Shown: positions 39,629 to 54,600 of the stretch, piece after piece
How the letters are laid out: each line of letters starts with the position of its first letter
Numbering within the stretch: the first letter of the stretch is position 1
Assembly (NCBI GenBank): GCA_018340375.1
Contig: JAFFJZ010000003.1
Coordinates: forward strand, 1,364,001 to 1,428,000
Source of the DNA: Gonatopus flavifemur
Taxonomy: Eukaryota > Arthropoda > Insecta > Hymenoptera > Dryinidae
Length of the DNA: 64,000 nucleotides
Direction of reading: 5' to 3'
The notes under the pieces: generated by a model
What the model was told of the DNA's origin: nothing
The model's database searches: none
Seen by the model: the letters and a program-made list of their open reading frames with translations, nothing else
Position numbers and translations under genes: made by a program

Positions 39629-42600
39629 CTGAATCAAATAGTTCCATAATATAAACACACACATAACCATGTAAAACATAATTCATATAATTTAAGATGG
39701 AATCATGCTTAGAATCTTGTAATTTTATTTTTGCATAGCTTATTCATAGAATCCAAGAAAATTGCTTTACCTTTAAAAAATCTGGCAGCTCGAAATTAAT
39801 TTCGGTTCCTCTCTGGTCTTCTAGCCTTGCTCTTTGCGCTCTTTTCAGATCTTCGTATAAATCTGCAAAGTAAACAAAAGTGCGAAAATGAAAATTGGAT
39901 CTTCAATGACCGCGCCGAAATTGCGAAGAAAAAACGTGATAGTCTCTACTGTTGCGTTTTTCAATCTTTTATGCTGTCAAATAAAATGCATCTTCGAATA
40001 ATCCACATGAAGTGAAATTAACTCACCATCTCCATCAAACCTTCCTGGAAGTTGTAGTTTTACTCCATTCCGCCACTTGGCAATTAAAGGTGGGAATGGC
40101 TTTGAAGTCGTTTCTTCGGTCGTTGAATCTGTGAAATTACCTTTTTCGCTCCCACTGTATTTAGATTTACTCTGAAAACATCGATAGGTATTTTTAATTC
40201 ATGTATCGTTCTTAAATCTATATAATATAATATTACCAAGTACAAAAATGAAAACTGACAACATTAAAAGAGACAAAAATTTCGATCACTTGTTCTACTT
40301 GAAAACTACTATATATCCTTCCAATTGTTTTACGTCAATAATATTCATTGAATTACATCAGGCTCATTACTTGAAGACGGGTTATACTTTTTTTCTTCAA
40401 TATCGAAAAAAAAAATTGACTGAAGCCTTTTAATAATGCTTTAAAATACCTTTTTCTTTCCATGCATAGTGGAATCTCGCATAAAAAGTTTGCTGGATAG
40501 AATAGAAGAACTTTCGGAACGTTGATCGTCAGACTGTAACGTAAGCAGAAAACACATAGTAAAAATTATATTGATAAGATCTACAAAGTTATAGTTACAT
40601 TACATACTTTACACGAGCCATCGGTCGTTGGATTCTTGTTTGCACCTTTGCCAACTAACAATTCTTCGAATACTTTGTTAGTAATTTCATCCAAAGTAGG
40701 TTGATGAGGAATATCTTCCGGGTGTTTCAGCGACTGAAAGTCTGGATTAGAAATGAAAAAATGTTTTATAGCGAATTCGTTGACTTTGATCAAATGAAAA
40801 TAACGAATTACCTTTATTGTTATTTGTAGTCAAAACAAGCCTGGAAGGTACATTGATGGCAGCACTATCGAGTGTTACGGGGTGCCCATCGCCCCAAACG
40901 CTGATCAAATCCACGTTGAAACCATATTTCTTAAGAAGCGGTCTCAACACTTCTCTCAAAGATCTGCCCTTATGCGCGATCACGGTTATTACTCTGCGCG
41001 AAGGTAAATCAACTTTAAGAACTTTAGTTGGCACGACCTCCACTTCTTGGCTTGCCAACACCGAAGATGGATACTTGGTATCTACCATCTGAAAATAAAA
41101 ACAACGCTATTCCATACGCATCTATGTGATTTATAAAATATAGAACACAATATACACATATACGATATTTACACGATATTTCGATGACGCTTTTTGACAT
41201 CGAGATATCGAAATCATAATAAAAGCGAGATATTATGAGGTGCTCGATAGAAAAGATTATTACATTTTCGCCTCCACCTACAGAATCCCATGCGTTCGAA
41301 CAATCGAAAGCTGCACATTGTTCAGTTCTTTCTTTGCACGTACAAAACTGAATAATGAATTTTTTTTATTGAAAAGAAAAATAACGCGCAAAGTGTAGCC
41401 TTCGAGAGTCCTGAAATTATTCTTAACCAGAGCCGTAACCCAGAGTGCATATTATCAAATACGTACTTAAAGTATATTTATCCGTAAATTAAATTAGTAC
41501 CGCAGAAATACTATCCTTATATTTACTATGTAAGAGAAGCATTTTTCCGGAAAATTAAATATTGTGCGCCTAGGCCCCTGTTTTTATTACCTTTGCCCAA
41601 GGAACGTGCATTTTTTGCAATTATCGAATGAAAAGTATTTGATCGAGGTTAGTGGAATGGTAAATTATTGCATGAAATTATGTAAAATAAGGGAACTAAC
41701 CTCATCGGTTCCTAAGAATAGAACATCATAACTAGAATATCGAAGAGCTCGTTTATCGAAGAGTCGAGTAACCACATCTTTAATGCTCTCGGTTTGGCTA
41801 GTTGGTACAACTGTGGTGGACCCGTCAGGTAATATAACTCGACACAACCCAGTACATTTGGAGTGAACCTCTTTCTTTTCGTTTGACTGTCCTTCGTAGG
41901 ACGCCACAGACTATATACAAGGTATACATAATACCATCATCAGTGTACGTGTACACTAGCATCGAAACTAATTTTTTCATGGACACAAATCAATTTTTCT
42001 TATATCAAAAAGCGACGAGTCTTATGCCCAACGACAAGTCAAGTCAATTCTCAGGAACTTTATGTGAGATATTAATATATACCGATTACATGGCATTCAT
42101 TTCGAAAGCTTTCAATCCTCAATTTTTTCAGTGAAATATCGATATCCTTTACTAATTACTAATTTACTGTATAATCAAATTCATCTCGCATCGAATTCAG
42201 CCTGTCAAAGCTTTCGTGAGGTTAATGAATTAATATCCCCTTGAATAATTGTTATTTTCATAGCCCCATGAAATATCCAAATGGTCACGTTAATGGTACG
42301 TAATCATCCTTGAGATCCTATTTTCAAGTTTTGGACCCTTAATAATGGTCAGATGATTATTAGGAAGAACAACGATAACTCCCTCTCGTCGCATAATTGA
42401 GCAATAATAAAATTGAAAAATAATTGAAAACCAATATGAATGGCTGGTTGAATAACTGACTAAAACAAAATAGAATGCATAACAGGTCCTGTTATGACGA
42501 ACCCGAAGAGATTCCACGTGAGCGATAAAAGTAAATTTCATCAAATGTTTCAAAATTCTTTTGCCACGACCTAATTACCCAATCTCAGTCAATTCAATTT

Positions 42601-45600
42601 CTTCATTAAAAATACTATGATATTGAAACACTTACATGCTTATTGAAGGATTGTCTCAATGCTAAATCCCACGAGGCTAACGACGACCTACTGCTAGATA
42701 TCGAGATATTATCCTCATTATTATTACCCTCATTTTCCTTTTTGATTGTTGAAAAACTTTTGTATATGGTCTCACTTCGATTGGGAGTTTTATTATATTC
42801 CGATTCTCCACGATCTTTGGATTTTGATCTTGAAATAAGTAATATAAGTTAAAAATGTGTGTATGATAATCAAGAAAAGTAGATTGATTATTACACCCAA
42901 GTACGTACCGATTTTTTCTGTGCCACGGTAAAATTGACTTACGACTTCGATCTTCGGCATCCGAGTGACTTTTTTTTAATTTGACGCTAGGTGAATTCGT
43001 GAGATTCAAATTACCATCTTCGATATTAATTACGCTACAACCCGATTCCAAACAATGACGGTAAAGGTCGGACCTCAAAAACCTTGGATAACTATCGAAT
43101 TTCATGAGATTGAACACTTGTTTTTGAGCCTGAAAGTAAGAATGGAAGGATTTATCAATTGAAACAATATTATTCAATGATGAAATTTAATCATCGTGCG
43201 ATGATAAAAATAAATGCGGAATGTGTTTACCTGGAGAAATAAATTTGGAGGAGCTTCGTTCAGGAGTTCTTGCGTGATTTGTCCGGTGGCATGGCTATCG
43301 ACGTTCACAGGTTCCGCGGCGGTGTTCGATAAGTGACGTTGATAAATTTGCCAAGCCAACTTACGACGACTATTCTGATCTTCGGTATCTTTATATCTCT
43401 CACAAGCGGCCCAAAAATAAATGTTCTCGTGACTGAACTCTTTCTTCAGAAATTCCTGAAATGATAAGTTAATATTAATTAACTTGATATAATATATTAA
43501 GTTTAATTCACAACATACTGGAATACATATTCTTATCATGTTACATTTCATACCGGCGAAGTGAAGTATTACGTTACATGTGACGATTAATGTGTTTCAC
43601 AGAAGTGTGCTAATTTTCTTCCCCCGTGAAAATTACTTTCGAGCATAAATTTGTAATGTTTCAAGTACGTTCCACGTTTTTCCGTATGAAAAATATATTT
43701 GATTACCCGACCACAATGAATCCGATATGTCGAAGATTCCCAAAATTTTCATCACCTTTTTCCACACATTCTGAATGATAATTATAAAGTTATTACTTTT
43801 GTCGTTAAATTTTCATCTCTTGTCATTAAAATATTTTCAATCTAATAATAGCATAAGTATAATTTCATGTCATAATGTACATATCGTGTTATTCAGATGT
43901 ATTATTATTCCTCTTCTCATCAACGATGAATTATGAATCATATTTGAAAAGCAGATAACACACACAATACTCACCGCAAATGTTAAAAGGCCCTTGTTAT
44001 CCTCCAATAATTTTTCGAATCCAGTCGCCCATGTGTGCACGCTCTTACAGTCCCTGATTTTATCACATGATTCTACACTTCCATGCTGTAACAGGAACAT
44101 ACAATTTGTTTTGAAACATTTTTTACATATATATTTTATCACATGAGCTGTAAAATAGAATTTTTAGCTCAATTTTGAAAGCTGTCGGTAGACAATAAAA
44201 ATTTCCAATTTAAATAACACGTACAACTATTTTTCTTCATCGTAAATGTTATAACTTTTGAACAATTCGAGATCCACATTTTTTCTAAGCAGATTCTTGT
44301 AAGGCATTAAATTCTCGAAAAAATCATCAAATCTCTCATTTTTTTTTACTTTCATGGCCTGTAAATACACAAATTTTTGATTCTGAAAAATCGATTCTGG
44401 AATGATTTTTTAGAGAATTTAATGCCCTAGGAAAAATTGTTATCTCAACCGGTTCAAAAGTTATAGCATTTTCAATGCAAAAAATATTTCTAATTTTTCA
44501 AATGCCCGCACCGACATTTCCATTTGAATTCATGAATTTGATAGTTTTATTGGCTCATCCTAATGAATCAAATGTTATTGATAGACTTTTATATCTGAGG
44601 TCTTGGTTTTTTTTTTGTTTCAACACATCAAAGGCCGGTCAACGGATTTCTTACGCCAAAATTCAGGAGGCAGTTCGCTCTTGTTAAGATACAGGATGAA
44701 ATTAATTTCTGTTGATATGGGTATATCGGAGTCACGTTCACATTAAATCGATTTATATCTCAATTTCATTCAATTAAATATACATTGAATCAATCTGTCT
44801 TTAGATCGAAAATTGTTACGTGAGTTTTGCGTTACGCTCATCGATATAAAACTACACTTGACTCGACCCAACTGCATCATTTTATTTCAACTTGAAACAA
44901 ATGTTCATGTACATGTAAGTGCATATAATTCCGTAATCAATTTGGATGAAGTTTCAATGAATTTCAAAGAAAATATTATGCTTCATTTATGAAAAAAAAA
45001 TTAATTTCTAAAATTTGGTGGGATACGGCGTAATAGAACGTGGGATCGTTGTATAAAATCCATGAATTTCAATTCTATACAATATAGAACTTCAATTTGT
45101 TATTATTCAATTTGTATCAATTTATGAGGAATATCGTTTAAATCCATCGTAGTAATGAAATCGAGTCCACTTCCCTCAGTAACAAACTTGATAAAAAAAA
45201 AAGTATTATTTTTCCTTTGAACGTGTTCCCAGTAGGTTCAAGAAGACAGGAAAAGGGAAAATCGTGATTCTTTTCTCTCACCAAACTTGTAATTAGAAGA
45301 CGAGTTAATTATAGTTATCATAGAATATCGAATGTACAAAAAGGCTCGATATCGTATATTTTCTCACGGTGAAAACATAATTGATCGAATCAAGGCAACA
45401 AAGTCAATCTAGTCATCGCGTACTCCATTATTCACAGCCGTTTATTTTCACTTTTATTTTCACTTGATACTTTCAATCTTTTCCGCATAATTTCTCGCGT
45501 AGTAGTAATGAAGTTGATTGAAAGGAGGCATCCGGCGAAATTGTGTGCAAACGAGTGCCGACGATATAATAAAAATATTGACCTTGTCCTATTTTATGAA

Positions 45601-48600
45601 AACTGTGCTTCGATGAACAAAACGAGATCCAAAACTGCATCTCGTGAGAAAAGGATTACAATGTCGAATGTCGGAACGCGCTATTCGAATATGTATATTT
45701 TTTTTCCTTAGTTCTGGATCTTTTCATTCAAAGTTTAATATAATCCATTGAACGTCAAAGACGTAATTTTTTGGAGGAAAAATCAACTGGAGAAACTTTG
45801 ATCAATGCGAATCCATTCGATTCATACTTCATCTGTAAAGTATATATATCACATCAATTCGGATAAAATCGGACCAAAGATGAGGAAGCGGTCTGATTCT
45901 AAAAGTAACAATCTACTTCTATCAGAGTTGTTTACTTTCTTTGAGGTAAATGGCTATAATTTCGTATCATAAAATTGATAAATCAAACTCTTGTGAGCCA
46001 ATTATGAATATTTTTCGGTACAGAAGGTCACAAATGCATCTCATGATTACACAAAATATACTCAATTTGTTTACAATTGCTTAATGATCAATTTTAACAA
46101 TAACCTGACGAAATAATATCCAGGGACGAAGATAGATCCGTTTACCTTACATCGTTAACATACGAACAATTCAATCTTCAATAGAAATTGATATCGTTCT
46201 CATATAATATCTTTGATTCTTTTAATAATATCCCGAATGGAAAACTTTTCCAAATTATATATAAATTATATACAATTTTAACTCGTTCCTATTTACTATT
46301 CAAACTTTAGCGATAATCGAAATATTACATTTATATATAAGTTATATATAAATTATATACAATTCTGAAAAATTGTTTCACCCGGAATAATAAGAGGCGG
46401 AGAATTCCGAAAATCAAGTTCAAAATATTTCTAATGTTCTTCGATATTATTCTATTTTCAAAAAAAAAAAAAATGAATTACGTGAAGTAACAGTGTTGAG
46501 AAATTAACCTGGTTTCACAATCAAGTTGACGGTAAAATATAAATTCCCAGGTAATAGTCACGATAAAACGTTCTGACCCTTTTCAAACGAGAGCAGCTCT
46601 CGAAGGAATCGCGATGTAATGTCAACACTTGGTTGATTAAAAGCGCTCCTCTTCGAAGAGCATTTAAAGGAAGATATTTATATATGTATAAACATATGTA
46701 TCACGTTATGTTAAAGAAATACAAGAGCATCTTCCAATGAGAATACGTTGTTCCCAAAGATCCGAATCGATCAGCACACCTAACCTACAAACGTCATTAT
46801 CCGTACCAACCTTTTTTATCGCGAAATCCATATCTTTTCTGAGAAGCACGTAATTCCATTTAATCCGCTATCATCACATGTCACGCACAGTTTTTATCCA
46901 AACGATATCACCGGAAAAAATCCACGTACGATCGAAACGAAGAATCGATGAAAAGATTTTACTGTTTTCACGTCAGGCTCGAACATTGAGTTCACTGAGG
47001 ATGATGATGATGATGATGATGATGAATTATTATTATTATTATTACTATTATTGCATCGATGATGATGATGAGGATGGTAAACGAAAGAAGGCGCCGCCCA
47101 GTTTATATCCAGGGACAACGCTGACAGCAACTAATGCACGAACAACATTCGACCGATTGACGAAGCTCCGCACTAGTACTACTAAAAAGTATTATAAAAT
47201 ACATGGTACCATGCCGCTACTGTACTACTACCAGCACTAGCCATGGCTTCGTACATCACAATCAATGCGAATCAACACAACCCAAGTTCTCCCCAGTTCT
47301 CCCCAGTCCTCCCCATACTCTACAACACACTAGCTGTAGAGGCTACCTAATTTTTTACTCCCCTCCTGTTCCTCTGTATTCCCTTTCTCTTTGTCCATAC
47401 ACACACGTAAAACCTCTCTTTTCATGCTTGCAGTCTGACACGTGCGTGTGGCCCAGCCGAGTGTGTGCTCGAATACGTGATCTATTGTACTTATACTCAT
47501 TTAAGATCCTCATGCGGAGTTGGAGACTCGCTTGAAAGAGAGAGAGAGAGAGAAAAAAATAACGTGTCAGCTGTTTTACGATATTTACATCAATTGTTGC
47601 TTTATTTCAAAATCTAATTCACAACGATAATAGTTTTAATTCAAATTCCAATCATCATTGTGTTGCTGCGGATAATATTCCGAACGACAGGTGGTTGTCA
47701 TTTTGGATACATTCCTAACGATATTCAAACCAAATTGTGTATTCGAATTGTTTATCGAAACGAATGTAGATTAGAATATGACAAAATTTAATTTGAAATA
47801 GATAACGATGTTCAACGGCCTCAACGTCACAGGAAACCTTGAAAAAGAAAATTATAGGACACGGAAGAATATTCCTATCGTTTTTTATGGAGAACTGTCG
47901 GCAAAAGAAAAAGGATAACTTACTTTGCTATATGCTTTTTCAACAGCTTAGCAATGATTGAGACCTTCAAATATGAATTCGACTCCCAAAGTTTCAATAG
48001 AAAATTCTAACAAACATTGAATTATATCTACAAGGGTGAACCAGTCTACCATCTATCGTTGATAACCAATGCGCAATAAGATAGCTGTTCGTGCCTCGCC
48101 TTTGGCTCGTGTAGCAAATCTTTCCATTTTTGTCCCGCATTACACATGCTACTTTTCATAACACCTGAGAAGAAAGTTCGATAGAGAGGACCCAGAGTGT
48201 CTCCTATCGGGAATTTCAACGGAATCGATTAATCAAAAAATCGGGTTGAATAGAAAGGCCAATAAAACGGATGGAAAATTCCCGGAATAGACACTCCGAG
48301 GACCCTCAGTTTCAGCGTAAAGGACATTCTCAAATATATCCACCCGGGACATTTGTTTCCGGGTCATTTGTTCATTATTTCCCGAGGGGAGAAAATGAGG
48401 CAAGAAATGATCGGTCTGCGATCTGTTCCTTTTCTCCCTCTAAAAGAGAGATAGAAACTTGAATTTTCCGAACTTTGAATTCGCGTAAGACAACGCAAGA
48501 ATCATAAAAATCTGCAGAGACCGTTTATGAGATCAACGAAATGGTAACTCCCACAGGAGAATATGAAATTCATCTATATTATATCTATATTTTGTATACA

Positions 48601-51600
48601 AATTTTATATTCATTATATATTTTATGTATAACGAGTGACGTGCCCATCACTGTAATTTTTGTTATGTGATGATGATGCTTGGCCCTGTATCACAAATGA
48701 ATGATGAATTTATCTATCTCCCTAGGACAGCTGTTCTCTTTGGAAACCAATTTTTCGCATTTTTTTGCATCGCAAGAAGTTGTTATTATTGAAACGAGGG
48801 AATTCTTTTGAGTGTTTTTCATTTGTTCATCAACAGTTCGAACCTTCATAAATGCAATTCATCCAGTTTCAACGAACGCTGATCCCCGATACAACACAAA
48901 ACTGCGAATATTCAAGATAGAAAATATTGTACTTTTGTTTTATGAAAATTGTTGATTGTGATTGATTCAACTGCCCTTCCTTCCCTTCTACCGATCCAGT
49001 CCTTTCATGATTGTCTTGAATGTACATTATGGAGTGGTAATGGTGAAACATCGTCCCCGAATACAGTCGTTGATGCACATCCGCAGAATTGCAATGTGAA
49101 CAGCAAAAACGTTTTCCTTTCGGACAACACTTTGACCTACCCTCTCTTATATAAAGAATTCTCTCACAGGTATTGATACAATCACAAGGAAATGTCTCAT
49201 TTCCTCACCTGTTCTCGTAACTGCTTACGCAATTCGTGTGCTATACTTGTATTTATTGAACTTTCATCTAACTCGCTAACTTCAATTCAAAATTCAATCC
49301 CAGAAACAACACTGTCGTGACAACAATTCGAAAAATCTTGAAACTCTACCACGTGAAGTTGATATTAAATTCCCTTCCTCCTTTGAATATCCAGACTTGA
49401 AAACTAAAGAAGATATTTTCATATCAATTAAGTATATTCTGTGAAATTTATAACGAAAGTTTAAACAAAACTATTAATTGTGAATCTCATATTCATAGAA
49501 GAAAAGAATACTATTTCTAGTAGAAGAATCCCTTATTTTGTAACAAACTGCTATGGTTCGTGAGATATAAGGCATTACCGGGCAAGAAATTTATTCTATT
49601 ATATCTTTCTCTTTCTCTCTTTCAAACTTACAGTGGGGATTCTCCGAGCAGGAAATGATGACGTGCCCTCAATAGCAAGTGAATAAGAAGAAGCGGAAAC
49701 TACGCTCAATGTAAAATCAAGATAATTTTAAATTTTGTTGTTACCTTATCATAATTTTTGGTTGAACAGAAATTCATTTCCTTTGCTTCGCGTGAGTAGA
49801 AAAATGAAAAAGAAACTGTTCGAAGTGTTTCCATAATAGAATAAATTATTGGTTTATATATCTTATTTGTAAGCCAGAAATATTATGATTTCGATTTCTG
49901 ATGATTTTCCCCAACAGCGATGATAAAAGTTGTTCAAGAGTAGTCTACCGTAGGGTAGAGAAAAACATAAATTTATACGATGAGAATTTTCTCAGTGTAG
50001 AATCAAATGTTTCAAATTCAAACTATTGAAAAAATCAGTTGTTTCATCGCAAATTTTCAATGATCATAATTTATATATACGGGGTGATTCAGAACTCGCG
50101 CAACGTACTTCATAGACATATTCTTCAGCCAGGATGCAATAATTCCCCGTATGAAAACAATTTTTTGAGGCTTAGTTTTTGAGATTTGAAGATCCAAATA
50201 ATTGAAAAGCAAAAAAATTGAATCATCCTATCATTCGGGAAAGCCAAACACTTTCAAATCGTTATAACTTGGAATTGACAGATGACAGAATAGTTTAATT
50301 TTTTCCAAATTGACCGATGGTATCAAGTTGAGATTTTGAGCGCACAATGCTTTCAAGTTATTCAAGGATTTAAAGAAAAAATCTAAAAATGCTCGTATCT
50401 CGAAAACTAAGCCTCAAAAAAATTGTTTTCAACCGGGAAATTATTGCATTTTGGCTGAAGAATATGTCTATGAAGGACGATGCGCGAGTTCTGAATCTTC
50501 TCGTATTCCTGAAAAAAAGAACTAAGAATACCATAAAACAACAGTCGCAGAATCGCGAACAAGTTTTATAACCGACAGCACCTATGAACGAAGAGAAGAG
50601 ATTTGTGAGGACTTCCGCTTCCATTGTTCGGAGAGACACGTTCCGATTTCATTGTTCTCGAAGTAACAAGGATTTAAGGTCTACCAACATCAAAAAGTAC
50701 TACACACTTTCGATATATGAGAACACAAAGGCCATACGCAAACTTGTATCTCAGAACAGATTTGAATATTTAGAATCTGATGAGGGCACTTCGAAATCTT
50801 AAAAGTAAATTTTGTAAAAAGTAAAAACACCCGGATAATGGTATGCTTGAAATAACTCCAAATATTAATTATTCTGATTGAATCGAGCGTATCACGCTCT
50901 CTACACTGAGAAAAATTTATAGTTGAATCTTAGGAATAGAGAAACATACTGACTTCTGATGAAATTTACCATCAAACATTGTAAATTTGATCAGATTTCT
51001 TATAGTGACTCTATTATAGTGAATTTCATTATGGAGTTAGTATTTTTCTCCATTCCTAAGATAGTACATAGTGAATAGTACATTTAACTATGAATTTTTT
51101 TCCAGTGTATTCGAATTAATACAAAATCTTGTTTGAAATTGATATGAAATTTTGTATCAAAAATGATTGTAGCCATGTTTGGATTTATAGAAAAACTTGC
51201 TCACTTCATTTCAAGCATGCCGCTCTCTGGATGGAGATAAACACATGTGCAAAGTTTACCAATTTCATGATATCAGACATTTGAAACTTCACACCTTCTT
51301 CAGATTGAATTTTGAATTTAATTCAAAATGATTCTCCTGGATAAAACATAATGACCTAATTTGTTATTAAAAGAGGTAAAAATATGTAATTTGTAATTGA
51401 GCCCTTTCGTATTCGATGAGAAATTCAATAACATACTTTATAAGTGTCATAATATTCAGATCTTGTTATTTATTATAACACAAGAAGATACAGCATTGCG
51501 AAAGAGCTGAACATCACAGATCACTTCTCTTCATAAACTTTCAACGTTCATACCGGATGATGTCGGAGTCCGCATAGCGCACATGACACAAATTACATCT

Positions 51601-54600
51601 TGCAACGGATCTAATGGCATCAACCGCAGATCGCCTGATAGCGGGAACTGATGATGATATTGTATTATGAACTTCATCGTTTCATATGAGAAGTAGTACA
51701 ACAAATATATGGTCGGTACAATAACGTAATGAGCTGGGAACTGGTAACGGAAATAAATTATTTGATCGTGAATGACCTTTCGATGATAGAATCGTCTGAT
51801 AAAACCGATGGTAAACAACATTGTTTTCCTAGTACTCTCATTTTGAATAAGTTATTTACGATGCCGATAGAAAATATTTTCCCGCTCTGAGTACAGGAAG
51901 TTCATACTTTTCAAACGTGACCCACCCTAACAAGATTGCCCAGTTCAAACAAAATTAGTGATGACAAATGCAATTATATGAACCTCTACTTCTCTCTATA
52001 TCATAGGAATTTCCCTTATTTCGTATTATTTCAGGAGAAGTTATAGAGCGGTGTTTTGAAAATATTGACTAATAATTTTAAGTAAAGCAATAATGAGTGA
52101 TTTTACATGGACGTGTTGAGTCTATAATTTTACAGAAGTAATATTGGTATTGATTGAAAACAAAATCACCAATTCCATTGAATCATTTTGATCGTTCCCT
52201 TCAAATTCTAAATGTGTTACAACTTTGAAGTTGGGAAATCAATCGGAAAAAGATATCAGTGTTGTCATCCATGGTTAAACAAAATGATTAAGTTAATGCA
52301 TAACGTGGATGAAGAATGTGAAATGATGATAAATAAAAAGAGAACTTCTGTATGTAACTTTAGAATTGGAATATTATACGCTGTTGGGAATAGTCGTGAA
52401 TTAAAGAAAAAATATCATTTACGAGCGAAATCTCTTCATCGATCGGTGCTGTATGCGTATAAATACACGTAGAGTATAGATAAGGTGGATGAAGAGAGAT
52501 GAATTCTTCAATCTTGAAACGAATCAAATATTATTCGAATTTGTTATCGAGTAAGCTAGTTCTATACGCTCAGCGAAACACACGCATCGATTGCATTGGT
52601 CGATACAAATATATTTCATCGAGATAAAAATATTTCACTTATAAATCACATTTCCTACATATTATTTGATTGTCGCGTTAAGCGAACGAATCATGAGAAT
52701 ATGTGTATTGAATCAACTTTAATAACGCTATGTGATATCAATTTGATTGCACGATTCATCAGAACCGTGGAGGGTGGGCATCCAATAGCCCTACCACCCG
52801 TTGAGAAAATTCTCAAATCCCTTTGGTCTTTATGAAATTTACGGCATAATTTTGTGCTCTTTAGATGCTCCCTTATTGATAAACCGAGATGACAGATAAG
52901 TCCATTGATTTTCCGGGAAAATCAGTGGATGATTGATACGTCTGAAGTAACGAAGGAAGAAACAGGATTGAAACTATTTTAGCCACCCCTGATTCTTATT
53001 GTGGTTTTAATCCATTATTTCCGGCTTGGATGTTTCCGAAATTTTTGGTAAAAATATTCAGAATTGGTAAAAAAATGTCCACACGAGAACATTTCATTCT
53101 GGAAGTTTCTCTAATTTTCACACAAACAGAGAAATCAAGCCTACATGAAAAAAATACTCTGCTGATAATTAACACACTGCTTCCTCGTTCTATTTAACCA
53201 ATTATTATTATGAGAGTCATACCATGTCTCAATGATGGTTTCATATGGGTTTCAGCGTTATTCGGATGATACAGACACGAGAAATAATACCGATCTCTCT
53301 ATACCGTGTATAGAGAGTTCCTACTGTGTAGTATATATATCTTTAGTTGAAGCCTCATAGCAATTCATAAGAAAATGTTCTTACTATGAAACATTATGAA
53401 TATCCTGTTGCAAAATCCATGTTTCATAGTGAGAATATATTCTTCTAAATAATCTATGTAATCCTATCCCATCTACAATATAGATTAAATAAACGATTAG
53501 AATAAAAATTTACAACACTTTGACCGAATTCGTCCGATTTTCACCATTGTAACCAATTTTATTCATTGGTTTGGATAATATTTAAAAAAAGACGAATTTT
53601 TTTTAACAGTGAGAAGAAATCACAGTGGGAGATCAAAATGGTTTTGATAAATTTGTGAAGTTGGGAAGCTTTATAAAAATACTATATACATCTCAGAGCG
53701 ACAATAGTTTTGAGATGTATATCTTTATAACTATATTAATATCATATACATTCAACAATCAAACTTCTGAAATCGATAAACAAAATGTATGTGAAAAAAA
53801 TTCTGAACCTAGGACATGAAATTTATTACCGATAATTCTAAGAACCATACGTTTCAAAGGTATAAACAACGATGCGATGTTTCATAAATTATTTTCGCTG
53901 TAAAATTGTAGTTTATCTTTCTCACAAAACTTGGCAGAAAAAATTGATTTTTACCCTGTAATGAATTTCTTATTCGTAAATGTTGACCATTGATTCATCT
54001 GCAAATCAATTTACAATACACCCCTTCCTTTTTTTCCACGATTATTGTCAAATGAAAATCAATCAAAAGTTAGATTTGATTGAACTGACAATTCTACGAT
54101 GTTTACGAAACTGATAAAATTATGAAAATTTTGAATTCATCGGTGGAATGATTATATCTTCAACTCAAATTCATAAATATTAAATGAGCAACAAAATAAT
54201 CCAATAAAAACGCACTCTTACCAGATAATTATCCGATCCTAGATCCTCCACGTTTCGAATTTCCTGCAAGCTTACCCACGGACGTGATTTATCGGTAGCG
54301 GTTGACGAAGCTGGCAAAATGTATGTCAAGTAATCCATGCTGGGGAAATTTTCCATACTGTGTACCATAGATTTCGAAATGCCACAATAAACTTTTGGAC
54401 TAAACTTATTATTGCACTCATCGTTTGAATTTGAAGTCTCTTTAAATTTGCTAGCTGAATTTTCCGATGTTTCGGAAGTGTCGTCGGTACCGTCGAGCAT
54501 CGCGGTGGTACAAGCGGATGCAAGAGAGCCAACGGACGCCCTACTACAACACAGCCCTTGCTGCTGCTGGTGTTGAACAATCGTAGAGGCAGATGGTTGA

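Larger units (their letters stand above)
44086..54221 (-). other. loco: loco intron 3, about 10.1 kb
   Basis: Separates the PDZ-PTB half of the gene from the RGS-RBD-GoLoco half. Contains microsatellites at about 47,000-47,053 and 47,535-47,553, foldback elements at 44,244-44,472, 50,076-50,506 and 50,902-51,109, and many short uninformative ORFs. Fly loco uses several promoters, so a downstream promoter here is plausible, but no exon is secure. Confidence 0.8.

Noticed and set aside
40608..40741. loco exon 10 as the GoLoco motif
   Set aside because: It is acidic and helical but lacks Asp-Gln-Arg; the true GoLoco is in exon 13.
46878..47240. 120-codon plus-strand ORF with Met and Tyr runs
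   Set aside because: The runs are just the GAT and ATT microsatellites read in frame.
51531..51821. 96-codon minus-strand ORF, hydrophobic and Tyr-rich, in loco intron 3
   Set aside because: It suggested a chemoreceptor fragment at first, but no family motif could be named and such an ORF is expected by chance in 64 kb.
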